Origin: Citricoccus muralis
Lineage (GTDB): Bacteria; Actinomycetota; Actinomycetes; Actinomycetales; Micrococcaceae
Direction: 5' to 3'
Assembly (NCBI RefSeq): GCF_029637705.1
Contig: NZ_CP121252.1
Span: 2,976,001-3,040,000 of the forward strand
Length of the DNA: 64,000 nt
Shown piece after piece: positions 52,783 to 62,600 of this stretch (the first letter of the stretch is position 1; each line of letters begins with the position of its first letter). The position numbers and the translations under genes were made by a program. The notes under the pieces are model-generated. The model made no database searches and was not told the DNA's origin. It saw only the letters and a list, made by a program, of their open reading frames with translations.

Positions 52783-54087
52783 ATGACGTCGCTCGCCGCC
52801 TCTCGCTGCCCGTTCTCGGGAGCCACTGGTGCTCCATCATCATCCGCGGATGGTCCCGCTACTCATGAAGCACCTCGGATCGCATCGACGGCAGCCGTCG
52901 TGGACGTTGATCCCTTCGACGAGGCTGTCCTCGCCAACCCCCACCCGATGCACGAGCAGCTGCGTGAAGCCGGCCGTGATCTCGTGTATCTCCCCCAGTA
53001 CGACACCTACGCGGTGGCCCGCTACGAGGTGGTCCGCGAAACCCTGGAGAATTGGCAGGATTTCGCCAGCGGTGCTGGCGTGGGCCTGAGTAACTTCAAC
53101 CGGGAGGAACCCTGGCGCGCACCATCTCTGCTGCTGGAAGCAGATCCGCCGCGCCACGATGCACCGCGGGCCGCACTGGAGAAGATCCTCGGTCCTCGGC
53201 GGTTGCGCCATTATGAGTCGGGTTGGATGGACACGGCTCACCGGCTCGTGGACTCGCTGCTGGGTCAGGGAATCGGTAGCACCCGGGAGCTGGATGCTGT
53301 TACCGCCATCTCGGAGGTGTATCCGCTGCAGGTCTTCCCCGATGCGGTGGGCCTGACGCAAGGCGGGCTCGAGAATCTGCTCCCTTACGGCAACTTCGCA
53401 TTCAACGCCTTCGGTCCACGCAACCGCCTCGTCACCGACGAGATGGAGTCCATCAAGCCGGTCATGGCCTGGGTTGCCCAACAATGCCCGCGCGAGGCAT
53501 TGTCAGCGGAAGGCTTCGGTGCCGACATTTGGGCACGGACGGATCATCGCGATCTCACCGAGGAGCAGGCCCCGATGATCGTCCGGTCCCTGCTAACTGC
53601 AGGCGTCGACACTACGGTGTACGGAATCTCCGCGGTGCTGTATCACCTGGCGTCGAACCCGGAGCAGTATCAGCGCCTCCGCAACGATCCGAGTCTGGTT
53701 CGCCGGGCTTTTGAGGAGGCGCTCCGCTTAGAGTCCCCGGTCCAGACCTTCTTCCGGACCACCACCCGCGAGGTGAGTATCGGCGGCACCACGCTTCCCA
53801 CCGACCAGAAGGTCTTGATGTTTTTGGGGGCCGCCAATCGTGATCCGCGGCGCTGGGAGAATCCAGACGCTTTCGACCTAGACCGGAACCCCTCCGGTCA
53901 TGTGGCCTTCGGCAGCGGCATTCATCAGTGCGCCGGCCAGCATGTGGCGCGGCTAGAAGCCGCCTGCATTCTTATCGCCCTGCTGGAGCGAGTCGAGCAT
54001 CTCGAGTTCGCCGCCGCACCGGAGCGCAAGATCAACAACACCCTACTGGGATGGGCCTCGCTGCCCCTGCGCCTGCACACCACCTGA
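52783..54087 (+). CDS. Cytochrome P450, CYP199A-like
   Basis: The product is 434 aa from the ATG at 52783. It has the I-helix AGVDTT (Asp276, Thr277), ExxR in EEALRLESP and the heme loop FGSGIHQCAGQ with Cys383. Many stretches recall CYP199A4, the 4-methoxybenzoate O-demethylase: YPLQVFPDAVGLTQ, NLLPYGNFAFNAFGP, ESPVQTFFRTTTREV, NNTLLGWASLPL. The carboxylate-binding residues appear kept: Arg112 and Ser115 in RAPS and Arg268 in the I-helix. Likely reaction: oxidative demethylation of a para-substituted benzoate. Confidence 0.87.
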   Translation: MTSLAASRCPFSGATGAPSSSADGPATHEAPRIASTAAVVDVDPFDEAVLANPHPMHEQLREAGRDLVYLPQYDTYAVARYEVVRETLENWQDFASGAGVGLSNFNREEPWRAPSLLLEADPPRHDAPRAALEKILGPRRLRHYESGWMDTAHRLVDSLLGQGIGSTRELDAVTAISEVYPLQVFPDAVGLTQGGLENLLPYGNFAFNAFGPRNRLVTDEMESIKPVMAWVAQQCPREALSAEGFGADIWARTDHRDLTEEQAPMIVRSLLTAGVDTTVYGISAVLYHLASNPEQYQRLRNDPSLVRRAFEEALRLESPVQTFFRTTTREVSIGGTTLPTDQKVLMFLGAANRDPRRWENPDAFDLDRNPSGHVAFGSGIHQCAGQHVARLEAACILIALLERVEHLEFAAAPERKINNTLLGWASLPLRLHTT

Positions 54088-54128
54088 CCATTAACGCACG
54101 TCATCACCACCATCTGAGGGAGAACACC

Positions 54129-55124
54129 ATGTCCACGACCACCACACCCCGTCCGCGCCGCCTCTGGGGAGTCATCGGTCTCGTCTGCGCGGCCTTGGTT
54201 GCCACCGGATGCGGCTCCGCCTCGTCTGCACAGGAGCCCCCGGCCACGGAAGGCTCCGCCGCTGGTGGCGACGGCTTCGATGTGACCATCGGCTATTTTC
54301 CGCTGGTGCATACCGCAAGCATCGTGCACGCGGAGCAGGCTGGATACCTCGCCGACGGCGGGATTGATGCGGAACTCACCCAAACCGAAGGTGGTGCCGC
54401 TGCTATCCCTGCCCTGATTTCCGGCGACGTCGACATCCTCTACAGCAACTACACCTCAGTACTTCTGGCGGCCGAGCGCGGTCTGCCCGTGGTGATGATC
54501 TCTGGTAACGATATTGCCGCCGACGATCACGGCATCTTCGTCCCCGAAGATTCCCCCGTCGAGAGCCTGGAAGACCTGGAAGGGAAGAGTTTCGCCGTCA
54601 ACAATCTTCAGAACATCGGCACCGTCGCGCTCTACGCACAGCTCGAGGAACTGGGACTGACCCGCGACGCGGTGGATCTGGTCGAGATGCCGAATCCCGA
54701 CATGGCCGCTGCCGCCACGAATGGGAACGTCGATGCGATCTGGCAGGTCGAACCCTTCCAGACCCTCGCTCGTCAGGCTGGCCTGAAGCGCATTGCTGAC
54801 ATGTTCGCTGGCCCCGCCCAGGACATGCCCGTCGGCGGCTGGGTCACCACCCGCGAGTTCGCGGAGAACAATCCGGAAGTGATCGCAGCCTTTCAGGAGG
54901 CCCTGCGCCAGTCCACCGAAGACCTGACGGACAACCGCGAACTGCATCTGGAGCTGGTCCCTGAATACACGCAGATCAGCGCCGACGTCGCGGAGGAGCT
55001 GGCGCTGCCCGACTACGATGCGGAGCTGAAAGTCGACGCCCTGCAGTCCGGAGCGGATCTGATGGTGGAATACGGGATCATCTCAGAGGAGTTGGACGTG
55101 GCCAGCCTGACCGTCGCCCCGTGA
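54129..55124 (+). CDS. ABC substrate-binding lipoprotein (SsuA/NMT1-like), orphan
   Basis: The product is 331 aa from the ATG at 54129. The lipoprotein signal ends LVATGC (Cys near residue 23). The NMT1/SsuA-type fold is shown by VTIGYFPLVHTASIVHAEQA, ALISGDVDILYSNYTSVLLA and GKSFAVNNLQNIGTVALYAQ. Relatives bind sulfonates, taurine, pyrimidine precursors or aromatic acids. It is third in the reductase-P450 operon, yet no permease or ATPase gene follows: the next gene is on the other strand. It may deliver the P450 substrate to a transporter encoded elsewhere. Confidence 0.87.
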   Translation: MSTTTTPRPRRLWGVIGLVCAALVATGCGSASSAQEPPATEGSAAGGDGFDVTIGYFPLVHTASIVHAEQAGYLADGGIDAELTQTEGGAAAIPALISGDVDILYSNYTSVLLAAERGLPVVMISGNDIAADDHGIFVPEDSPVESLEDLEGKSFAVNNLQNIGTVALYAQLEELGLTRDAVDLVEMPNPDMAAAATNGNVDAIWQVEPFQTLARQAGLKRIADMFAGPAQDMPVGGWVTTREFAENNPEVIAAFQEALRQSTEDLTDNRELHLELVPEYTQISADVAEELALPDYDAELKVDALQSGADLMVEYGIISEELDVASLTVAP

Positions 55125-55185
55125 ATGGCAACCGCGCCAGCGCGTGAAACGTGAACGCTGGCAGGTGCTCCGGAAGGTTCGTTGG

Positions 55186-55590
55186 TCACGTCAGCTCAGC
55201 GATGAGCGCACGGACTCTGCTCTCGATGTCGTCGCGGATGGGGCGCACCGCCTCGATCCCACGCCCTGCGGGGTCATCCAGTTGCCAGTCGTCGTAGCGT
55301 TTGCCGGGGTAGATCGGGCAGGTATCGCCGCACCCCATGGTGATGACGACGTCGGCAGCTCGCACAGCATCGGCGGTCAGCAGCTTCGGGTGTTCGTCCG
55401 TGATGTCGATGCCCACCTCGTTCATCGCCTCGACCACGGCTGGATTGAGCCGGTCGGCGGGTTCGGAGCCGGCAGAACGAACGTCGACCCGCCCGGCCGC
55501 CAGCCGGGTGAGGTAGGCGGCGGCCATTTGGGATCGTCCGGCGTTGTGTACGCGGACGAACAACACCATCGGGGGCTGTGAGGTGGTCAT
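55186..55590 (-). CDS. arsC: Arsenate reductase ArsC with catalytic Cys replaced by Arg
   Basis: The product is 134 aa, starting within the acr3 stop overlap at 55590. It is a low-molecular-weight phosphatase-fold ArsC of the thioredoxin/mycothiol type. The P-loop that should read C-x5-R is VRVHNAGRSQM: residue 13 is Arg (CGC) where family members have the nucleophile Cys (TGC), a one-base difference. The rest, including ITMGCGDTCPIYPGKRYDDW, is intact. Without that Cys, arsenate reduction should fail, so it is either inactive, repurposed, or a sequence error. Confidence 0.85.
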   Translation of the reverse strand: MTTSQPPMVLFVRVHNAGRSQMAAAYLTRLAAGRVDVRSAGSEPADRLNPAVVEAMNEVGIDITDEHPKLLTADAVRAADVVITMGCGDTCPIYPGKRYDDWQLDDPAGRGIEAVRPIRDDIESRVRALIAELT

Positions 55591-56699
55591 GATGCCTCGG
55601 TTTCTTCTGGGTAGGGGTTGACGTGGAACCACCGGTGGGCTGTCCAGAGGGAGACGTAGATGAGGCCGACGAGGACGGGAACTTCGATCAGCGGCCCGAC
55701 AACCCCGGCCAAGGCCTGTCCGCTGGTGGCTCCGAACGTGCCGATGGCGACAGCGATGGCAAGCTCGAAGTTGTTGCCTGCTGCGGTGAACGCCAACGTG
55801 GTCGAGCGCGCATAGCCCAGGCCGAGAACCTTGCCGAGCAAAAGGCCAACGAACCACATGATGCCGAAGTAGATCAGCAGCGGAAGGGCAATGCGTGCAA
55901 CGTCGAGTGGGCTGGACAAGATGGCTTCGCCCTGGAGGGCAAACAGCAGCACGATGGTGAACAGCAGACCGTAGAGCGCCCACGGCCCGATCTTCGGAAC
56001 GAAACGCTCTTCGTACCAGTCGCGACCCTTGCGCTTCTCACCGATCCACCGGGTGGCAAACCCGGCGATGAGCGGCACTCCCAGGAAGACGAGCACATTG
56101 AGGGCAATCTGCCATACCGAGACGTCCAGTCCCTGGGTATCGAGGCCGAGCCAGCCAGGAAGCACCGTGAGGTAGAACCAGCCGAGGAATGAGAACGCGA
56201 TGACTTGGAAGATCGAGTTGATCGCGACCAGCACGGCGGCGGCTTCTCGATCGCCGCAGGCCAGGTCATTCCAGATCACCACCATCGCGATACACCGCGC
56301 GAGGCCCACGATGATGAGCCCGGTGCGGTACTCGGGCAGGTCGGCCAGGAACACCCAGGCGAGGGCGAACATGACCGCCGGTCCGACGAGCCAGTTCAAC
56401 ACGAGCGAGGACACGAGGAGGGGCTTGTCACCGGTGACGGCCGCGATCTTGTCATAACGGACTTTCGCCAGCACCGGATACATCATCACCAGCAGACCCA
56501 GTCCGATCGGCGCCGAAACACCGGCAACTTCCATTCGCGCGAGCTGGTCGGCCAGGGCTGGAATGAAGCGGCCAAGGAGAAGGCCAGCGATCATCGCCAG
56601 CCCGATCCAGAGTGGCAGCCACTGATCCAGGGTTGACAACCGTCGCCTCGTCGTAGCCGCAGGCACTGGGGTCTTCGTGGTATTCAGGGGTGTCGTCAT
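55587..56699 (-). CDS. acr3: Arsenite efflux transporter ACR3
   Basis: The product is 370 aa from the ATG at 56699 with ten predicted helices. The conserved Cys of helix 4 is in GLARCIAMVVIWNDLACGD, and the conserved Glu in FTAAGNNFELAIAVAIGTFG near residue 310; both are needed for As(III) transport in ACR3 proteins. It exports arsenite using the proton gradient. It overlaps arsC by four bases and is divergent from arsR, with an ArsR-type operator between. Confidence 0.92.
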   Translation of the reverse strand: MTTPLNTTKTPVPAATTRRRLSTLDQWLPLWIGLAMIAGLLLGRFIPALADQLARMEVAGVSAPIGLGLLVMMYPVLAKVRYDKIAAVTGDKPLLVSSLVLNWLVGPAVMFALAWVFLADLPEYRTGLIIVGLARCIAMVVIWNDLACGDREAAAVLVAINSIFQVIAFSFLGWFYLTVLPGWLGLDTQGLDVSVWQIALNVLVFLGVPLIAGFATRWIGEKRKGRDWYEERFVPKIGPWALYGLLFTIVLLFALQGEAILSSPLDVARIALPLLIYFGIMWFVGLLLGKVLGLGYARSTTLAFTAAGNNFELAIAVAIGTFGATSGQALAGVVGPLIEVPVLVGLIYVSLWTAHRWFHVNPYPEETEAS

Positions 56700-56715
56700 A
56701 TCGGAAACGCAGGGA

Positions 56716-56772
56716 TTAGTGGGCGGGTTTGGTAGCGCGGACCTGCTCGAGCAGCTCAATGCTTGCACTCAT
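56716..56772 (-). CDS. Possible 18-residue peptide leading the ars operon
   Basis: An ATG at 56772 preceded by GAAGGAGC with good spacing reads MSASIELLEQVRATKPAH and stops 16 bases before the acr3 start. It is too short for homology, but the good ribosome binding site and position between the ArsR operator and acr3 suggest a translated leader or a very small protein. Confidence 0.4.
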   Translation of the reverse strand: MSASIELLEQVRATKPAH

Positions 56773-56804
56773 CGTCGTGCTCCTTCGTCCTTGGATGGCC
56801 AACC

Positions 56805-56828
56805 ATGTATCGATATTCTTCGATACAT
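56805..56828. promoter_or_regulatory. ArsR operator candidate
   Basis: ATGTATCGA-TATTCT-TCGATACAT is a perfect 9-bp inverted repeat between acr3 and arsR, with further TCGATAC repeats just downstream, positioned to repress both directions. Confidence 0.7.
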
Positions 56829-56863
56829 CGATACTTGTCAATACGTGGCCTAGAATCAGACGC

Positions 56864-57265
56864 ATGACGACATCACTGCCCTTGATCTCCGCTGGTGCGG
56901 GTGAGTGTTGCACTCCGGTCACCGGCGGAGTACTCGCGGTCGAAGACGCCCAGCAGTTGGCTCGGATGTTCAAGGCCCTGGCCGATCCGACACGCGTCCG
57001 GCTGCTGTCCATGATCGCGGCGCAGTCCGGCGGGGAAGCCTGTGTGTGCGACCTGACCGAACCGGTCGGCCTGTCGCAGCCCACGGTTTCCCACCACATG
57101 AAACAGCTCGTCGATGCCGGCCTGGCCACCCGTGAGCAGCGCGGCAGATGGGCTTACTACGCCATCGTGCCCGAAGCGCTGTCCATGCTGAGCAACGCGC
57201 TCGCGCCGCACACCGTCCCTGTCGCGGCGGCAACGAGAATCGACGGCCGGGCTCGGGCAGAATAA
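56864..57265 (+). CDS. arsR: ArsR-family metalloregulator
   Basis: The product is 133 aa from the ATG at 56864. The winged helix is MFKALADPTRVRLLSMIAAQ through LSQPTVSHHMKQLVDAG. Candidate arsenite ligands are Cys15-Cys16 in GECCTP and Cys60/Cys62 in ACVCDL; a metal site using N-terminal cysteines with one from the recognition region is known in corynebacterial ArsR. It releases the operator at 56805-56828 when As(III) binds. Its stop is four bases before the LOG-family start, so the two are co-transcribed. Confidence 0.92.
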   Translation: MTTSLPLISAGAGECCTPVTGGVLAVEDAQQLARMFKALADPTRVRLLSMIAAQSGGEACVCDLTEPVGLSQPTVSHHMKQLVDAGLATREQRGRWAYYAIVPEALSMLSNALAPHTVPVAAATRIDGRARAE

Positions 57266-57269
57266 GAGA

Positions 57270-57899
57270 ATGACTTCACTGCGCATTGCCTTGTTCACCG
57301 GTGCCGCCGTCGGGGATGACCCGCGCTGGGTGGACGACGTCACAGTCGTCACCCGGACACTGGCCGAGGCCGGCCACGCGGTGGTCTACGGTGGCGGTCG
57401 CTCCGGACTGATGGGCGTCGTCGCCGATACGGCTCTTCAGGCCGGCGCCGAGGTGTTCGGGGTGATCCCGCAGAATCTGGTGGATGCCGAGCTGGCACAC
57501 CCGGGGCTGACGGACCTGGCCGTGGTGCCGGATATGGGCGCCCGCAAAGCGCAGATGACACTGCTCTCGGACGCAATGGTCGCACTACCCGGCGGCGCTG
57601 GCACTCTCGAGGAGTTTTTCGACGTCTGGGTGGGGCAGGTGCTCGGCAACCACCGCAAACCGGTCGCTCTGTACTCCCCCGCCGAATTCTGGGATCCGCT
57701 GATCGCTGCGCTCGACGACCTCGTGGCCAAGGGATTCATGAAGCCCGAGGCCCGGGCGGGACTCATCGTGGCGAGCGCCCCGGAGGAGCTGCTGGAAGGG
57801 CTGGCCCACTGGGCGCCGCCGGCGCCGCGCTGGGCCGACCGAACGGGCCAGCGCAGCGACAGCGTGACCGAGCCGATGCGCCAGTCGGCGTCGTCGTAG
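57270..57899 (+). CDS. LOG-family phosphoribohydrolase
   Basis: The product is 209 aa. It has the LOG (lysine decarboxylase-like) motif PGGAGTLEEFFDVWVGQ near residues 111-127 and the nucleotide-binding VVYGGGRSGLMGVVADTAL near residues 38-56. LOG enzymes cleave nucleoside 5'-monophosphates, including cytokinin ribotides, to base and ribose phosphate; in bacteria the role is often nucleotide salvage. It shares a transcript with arsR by spacing, a link without an obvious metabolic reason. Confidence 0.87.
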   Translation: MTSLRIALFTGAAVGDDPRWVDDVTVVTRTLAEAGHAVVYGGGRSGLMGVVADTALQAGAEVFGVIPQNLVDAELAHPGLTDLAVVPDMGARKAQMTLLSDAMVALPGGAGTLEEFFDVWVGQVLGNHRKPVALYSPAEFWDPLIAALDDLVAKGFMKPEARAGLIVASAPEELLEGLAHWAPPAPRWADRTGQRSDSVTEPMRQSASS

Positions 57900-58066
57900 C
57901 GTAGAATGGAAAGTACCCATCGACCTGGACCTTCCTCGTTGATGCCGGTCAGCACCACTCTTTTCAGCACCATCCCGGCGCCCTGACGGGCCGCCCACTG
58001 ATGCCGCTGCAATTTTCCGATGTGCCAGGGCCGGGACTTTTCATCCACCCGGACGGATTATTTTTC

Positions 58067-59641
58067 GTGACTTCTTCTGTACTTTCTGTTGACGCGCCCG
58101 CAGGCTTCACCGACCTCGGTGTGCCCGCTGTTCTGGCAGCGGCCCTCACCCCGCGCGGCATCACCTCCCCCACCCCGATCCAGCAGACCACTCTGCCGGA
58201 CTCGCTCGCTGGGCGCGACGTGCTCGGCCGGGGTCGCACCGGCTCGGGCAAAACCTACGCCTTCTCGCTGCCGCTGGCGGCACGGCTCATGGAAGCCGGA
58301 TCCGGCCGCACCCAGCCGGGCCGTCCGCGCTCCCTCGTGCTGGCTCCGACCCGGGAGCTGGCCCTGCAGATCGCCGAATCCCTCGACCCACTGGCCGAGG
58401 TGGCCGGGCTGAGCGTGACCACCATCTTCGGCGGCGTCGGGCAGAACCCCCAGGTCAAGGCGCTGCAGCGCGGCGTCGACGTGATGGTGGCGTGCCCCGG
58501 CCGCCTGCTGGACTTGATGGGCCAGGGCCACGCGGATCTCTCCGGCATTGAGGTGCTGGTGATCGACGAGGCCGACCACATGGCCGACATGGGCTTCCTG
58601 CCGATGGTGCGCCGCATTCTCAACCAGGTGCCGCGCCCTGCGCAGAAGATGCTGTTCTCGGCGACCCTCGATGCCGGCGTCGGGGTGCTGGTGGACCAGT
58701 ACCTCAAGGACCCGGTGACCCACGAAGCAGATTCTGCCGTGTCTCCGGTGGCGAAAATGGATCACCACGTGATGGTGGTCAACGGTGACGACCGCCTGGC
58801 CACCCTGGCCGAGCTGACCGCCACCCCGGGCCGCACCATCGTGTTCACCCGCACCAAGCACGGCGCCAAGCGCACCGCCAAGCAGCTGCGCGGTCGCGGC
58901 GTGGCCGCCCTGGAACTGCACGGCAACCTGAGCCAGAACGCCCGTACCCGCAACCTGAACGCCTTCCACGATGGCTCGGCCGGAACCCTGGTGGCGACGG
59001 ATATTGCGGCTCGAGGGATTCACGTCGACGACGTCGCCCTGGTGGTACACGCGGATCCGCCTGCCGAACACAAAGCATATTTGCACCGTTCGGGTCGCAC
59101 CGCCCGCGCCGGTCGGGCCGGGACCGTGATCACCCTGGCCGGGCAGGAACAGCGCGGAGAGGTTCGCTCGCTGATGCGCGCCGCGAAGATCAACCCGACC
59201 GTTCACGCCGACGGCATCACCGAGTCCCTGCTCGACGAGCTGGCCCCCGGACCACGCGTGTTCCTGTCGCCCTCCGAGCTGGAGACCCAGCTGGCCGTGG
59301 CGGCTCCGGCGCCCCAGCAGCCTTTCCGCTCCGGTGGTTCGGGCCATTCGAATGGCTCGCGCAACGCCGGACGCGGCGGCGCCCAGCGCAGCGGTTCGCG
59401 CGGTCGCGGTCGAGGCCGCTCCGGCGGCGAGGCCCCGGGCGACCGCACGCAAGGTGAGCGCCCTCAGGGTGGTGGCCGTGGCGGCCGGAACCGCGGTCGC
59501 GGCAACGGCTCCTCCGGTGGCTCATCCAGCAACTCAGGCACCCAGACGCGCTACAGCACCAGCACCGGTGGCTCCTCCTCCGGAACGGCAGCTCGTTCCG
59601 GCGGCCAGCGCCGTCGCACCAACCGCCGCGCCGAAGGCTGA
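58067..59641 (+). CDS. DEAD-box RNA helicase with RG-rich tail
   Basis: The product is 524 aa from GTG 58067 (MTSSVLSVDAPAGFTDLGVP); an ATG at 58001 would add 22 residues with no clear domain. Helicase motifs: Q motif ITSPTPIQQ, motif I GRGRTGSGKT, Ia PTRELA, II DEAD in VLVIDEADHMADMGF, III FSAT, IV-VI including HRSGRTARAG. The last 110 residues are rich in Gly, Arg and Ser (GRGGAQRSGSRGRGRGRSGG), an RNA-binding low-complexity tail. It probably acts in ribosome assembly or cold adaptation. The leader of about 160 bases suggests mRNA-level control. Confidence 0.9.
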   Translation: MTSSVLSVDAPAGFTDLGVPAVLAAALTPRGITSPTPIQQTTLPDSLAGRDVLGRGRTGSGKTYAFSLPLAARLMEAGSGRTQPGRPRSLVLAPTRELALQIAESLDPLAEVAGLSVTTIFGGVGQNPQVKALQRGVDVMVACPGRLLDLMGQGHADLSGIEVLVIDEADHMADMGFLPMVRRILNQVPRPAQKMLFSATLDAGVGVLVDQYLKDPVTHEADSAVSPVAKMDHHVMVVNGDDRLATLAELTATPGRTIVFTRTKHGAKRTAKQLRGRGVAALELHGNLSQNARTRNLNAFHDGSAGTLVATDIAARGIHVDDVALVVHADPPAEHKAYLHRSGRTARAGRAGTVITLAGQEQRGEVRSLMRAAKINPTVHADGITESLLDELAPGPRVFLSPSELETQLAVAAPAPQQPFRSGGSGHSNGSRNAGRGGAQRSGSRGRGRGRSGGEAPGDRTQGERPQGGGRGGRNRGRGNGSSGGSSSNSGTQTRYSTSTGGSSSGTAARSGGQRRRTNRRAEG

Positions 59642-59645
59642 GTGA

Positions 59646-62600
59646 TCAGCTCACGGTGACGGGCTGAGTGTCCGTCAGCGCAGTCACCGTAGCATCGGCC
59701 CAGTCCCGAGCGACGTCGGTGGCGAGCAGCCCACCGGCGGCATCATGGCGGCCGTACTCCCCAACCCGCTGAGCGCCGCGGTCGCGCAGCGCGGCGTCGA
59801 GAATCTCCGAACCGCGCGAATACGTGGCGTGATAAGAGCGATCACCGAGCCCGAACATCGCGTACCGCAGGCCGGACAGATCCGGGGCGTACTCGGCCAG
59901 GCCCGCGTGCAGCGGACGTGCCGAGGCCGGAAGTTCGCCGTCGCCGTAGGTCGAGCAGATCACCACGGTCGGGACGTCAGTGCGCAGATCCTCCGCACCC
60001 GTGAGCTGGGCGGCATCCACTAGGGTGACCGCGAACCGGTCGGCCAGATACTGTGCGAGCTCCTCGGCCACCAACTCCCCGTTCCCGGATTCGGTGGCGA
60101 ACAGGATGCTCAACTCTGGCAGGTCCGTGCGTTGCTTCCCGGATCCCTCCGACGACGCCGCACCGGCGCTCCGCTGGCCCTGCGGCACCGAGGTAGCCGA
60201 AGCGGCGATGAGCCGCAGGGTGCGGGCATCCGTGATCTTGGTGCGGGGCCGGTTCCCGTGTTCTCCCGTTTTTCCGGACTCGAGGCGCTCCCGGGCGTCC
60301 ACCATCAGCCACCCGTCGTAGGTGGTGGACCGAGCCAGATGCGCGCGCAGCGGGGTCAGCCCCGACGCGTCGGAGGCGTCAACAACACCCCGGGATTCCA
60401 GGTCGGCGGCGATGGTCTCGGCGAGTTCGCGGGCGTCGGTGCGCTGCGAGGGGATCGTCCCGACGGGGCCGCGGCGCAGCCACCCGGCCACGTACAGCCC
60501 CGGCTCCACCCGTCCGGTGCTCGAGGCCTCGGGATCCACGCGCACCAACGGAGCGGTGCCGACCCCGTGCTCGGCCTCGAACCCGATGGCGGTGATCACC
60601 GCGTCCACCGGCAGCCGCACCGAATCCTCCAGGCGCTCATGTTCGGCCGAGCTCAGGTGCAGCTGGGACACACGGGACTGGTCGGGGGTGCCTATCACCG
60701 CGTGCGGGGCCGTGCCGAACCACCAGATCAGCTTCAGCCCGTCCGGATCTTCACGATCTTCCGATTCCCCGGCCTCACGCAGCTCGGCCACCAGCTGGCA
60801 GCGCGGGTCACCGGCGGCCAGCCCGCGAGCCAGCTGAGCCTCGTCGACACCGCGCACCTGATGCCGTAGTCCCGGCACGTCCACAATCTCGCGCAGCATC
60901 ACCGGGTCGAATTTGGCCTGCTCCGGCTGCGAGCGCCCCACCACGTGCAGGGTGCGCAGCCCGTTCCGCAGCCGGCGGTGCGTTTCGGCGTGCACGTCGG
61001 ATGCGGCCAGCGCCTGCTCTGATGAGGCCAGCAGGCGCACCACATCCATGGCCACATTGCCGTGGCCGATCACTACCGCCGTCTCGCCCAACTCCGGCCA
61101 GGCGCCGTCGTCGTGTAGCCGCCCGTGCTCGATGGGGCACGAATTCAACAGCCGGGTGATCCGCCCCGATCCGTACACCCCGGGCAGGGTCGCGCCCGGC
61201 ACCGGCAATTCACGATCGGCGTGCAGCCCGGTGGCCACCACCACGACGTCGTGCGACTGCCGCAGCTGGGACAACGAAAGCTCCGCACCCTCGGCCTGCT
61301 GGCTGGTCAGCTCCGGGGCACCCACAGCGGGGCGACCGTGAATCGAAACATCCGCCACCGCACCGGGCCGCACCCGCGTGGAGCCCACGAATTCCACGCC
61401 GTCGCGCTCAAACAGGGTGGCGAACTGAGAGGCCACCGCTTTGGTGCCCTGATGGTCAGCCGCCACCCCGGTGCGCACCAGCCCGTAGGGCACCGGGGCG
61501 GCATCGAGCACGGTGATCCGCGCCTCCGGCAGGCGACGACGCAGCGCCTGGGCCGCATAGCAACCAGCAGGGCCGGCTCCGACCACCGCTACCGCCGGTC
61601 CCGCCGCCGTCTCAGGTGCCTCGGGTACCGTCGGCGACGCCGATGCGGGACCCCAGCGCACCGGCATCTCGTCCATGCCGCGGAACACCCAACCGCCCGG
61701 CACCGCCGGCCGCTCTGGCACCAACCGCAGCTCCGGAAGCTCCGCGAACAACCGCGGCAACGCCACCTCGGCCACTTCCGCGCGGGCCACCCAGGCGCCC
61801 AGGCACACGTGCACGCCCTTGCCGAATGCCAGGTGCGCGCCCTCCCCGGACCGCCGCTGCTCAAACCGCTCCGGATGCGGCCACTGGCTCTCGTCCCGGT
61901 TCGCCGAGAGCAGGCAGATACCCAGCTTCGCCCCGGCTGGCAGCGCCACCCCCTGCAGCACGGTGTCGCGGGTGGTCTGGCGCGAATACATTCCAATCGG
62001 CGCCACCCAGCGGATTGCCTCGTCAAACACGGCATCCCAGTTCCCGGCCCCGGCGGTGGCCAGTGCGCGCTGTTCCGGGTCGCGCAGCAGCGCCCAGGCC
62101 GCCACCCCGATCGCATCGCGCGGCTCGTTGAGTCCGCCGCCGATGGTCATCTTCAGATTTGCCCGGATCGATTCCACCGGCATTTGCTCCTGCCCCGCGG
62201 CCAGCAGCGCCGAAATCAGCGACTCGTCCGGGTGCTTCCGGTGCCAGGCGAGCATCTCGTCCAGCGCCGCATCCACCTCACTAAACGAGGCTTCCCCGCG
62301 CGCCCACACCTCGGGGTCGTCCGCATAGTTGCCGGTAGCGTCGATCAGGGTCTGGCTCCACCGTTGCAGATCAGCTTGGGTAACGTTGTGCAGCCCCGTG
62401 ATCGCGCGCAGATTCTCCGACACGTAGGATGCGGCAAAATCCCACACCAGGTCGGCCTCCGGACCCTTCGCCCTCAGCTCGGCCAGATAGCGTTCGGCGT
62501 TCCGATGGAAAATCGGCATCCACGCTTTCTTCACCGCCGAGGGTCGCAGCACGGGCTGCCAGGCCCGACGCTCCACCTGGTGAGCCGGGTCGTCCTTGCG

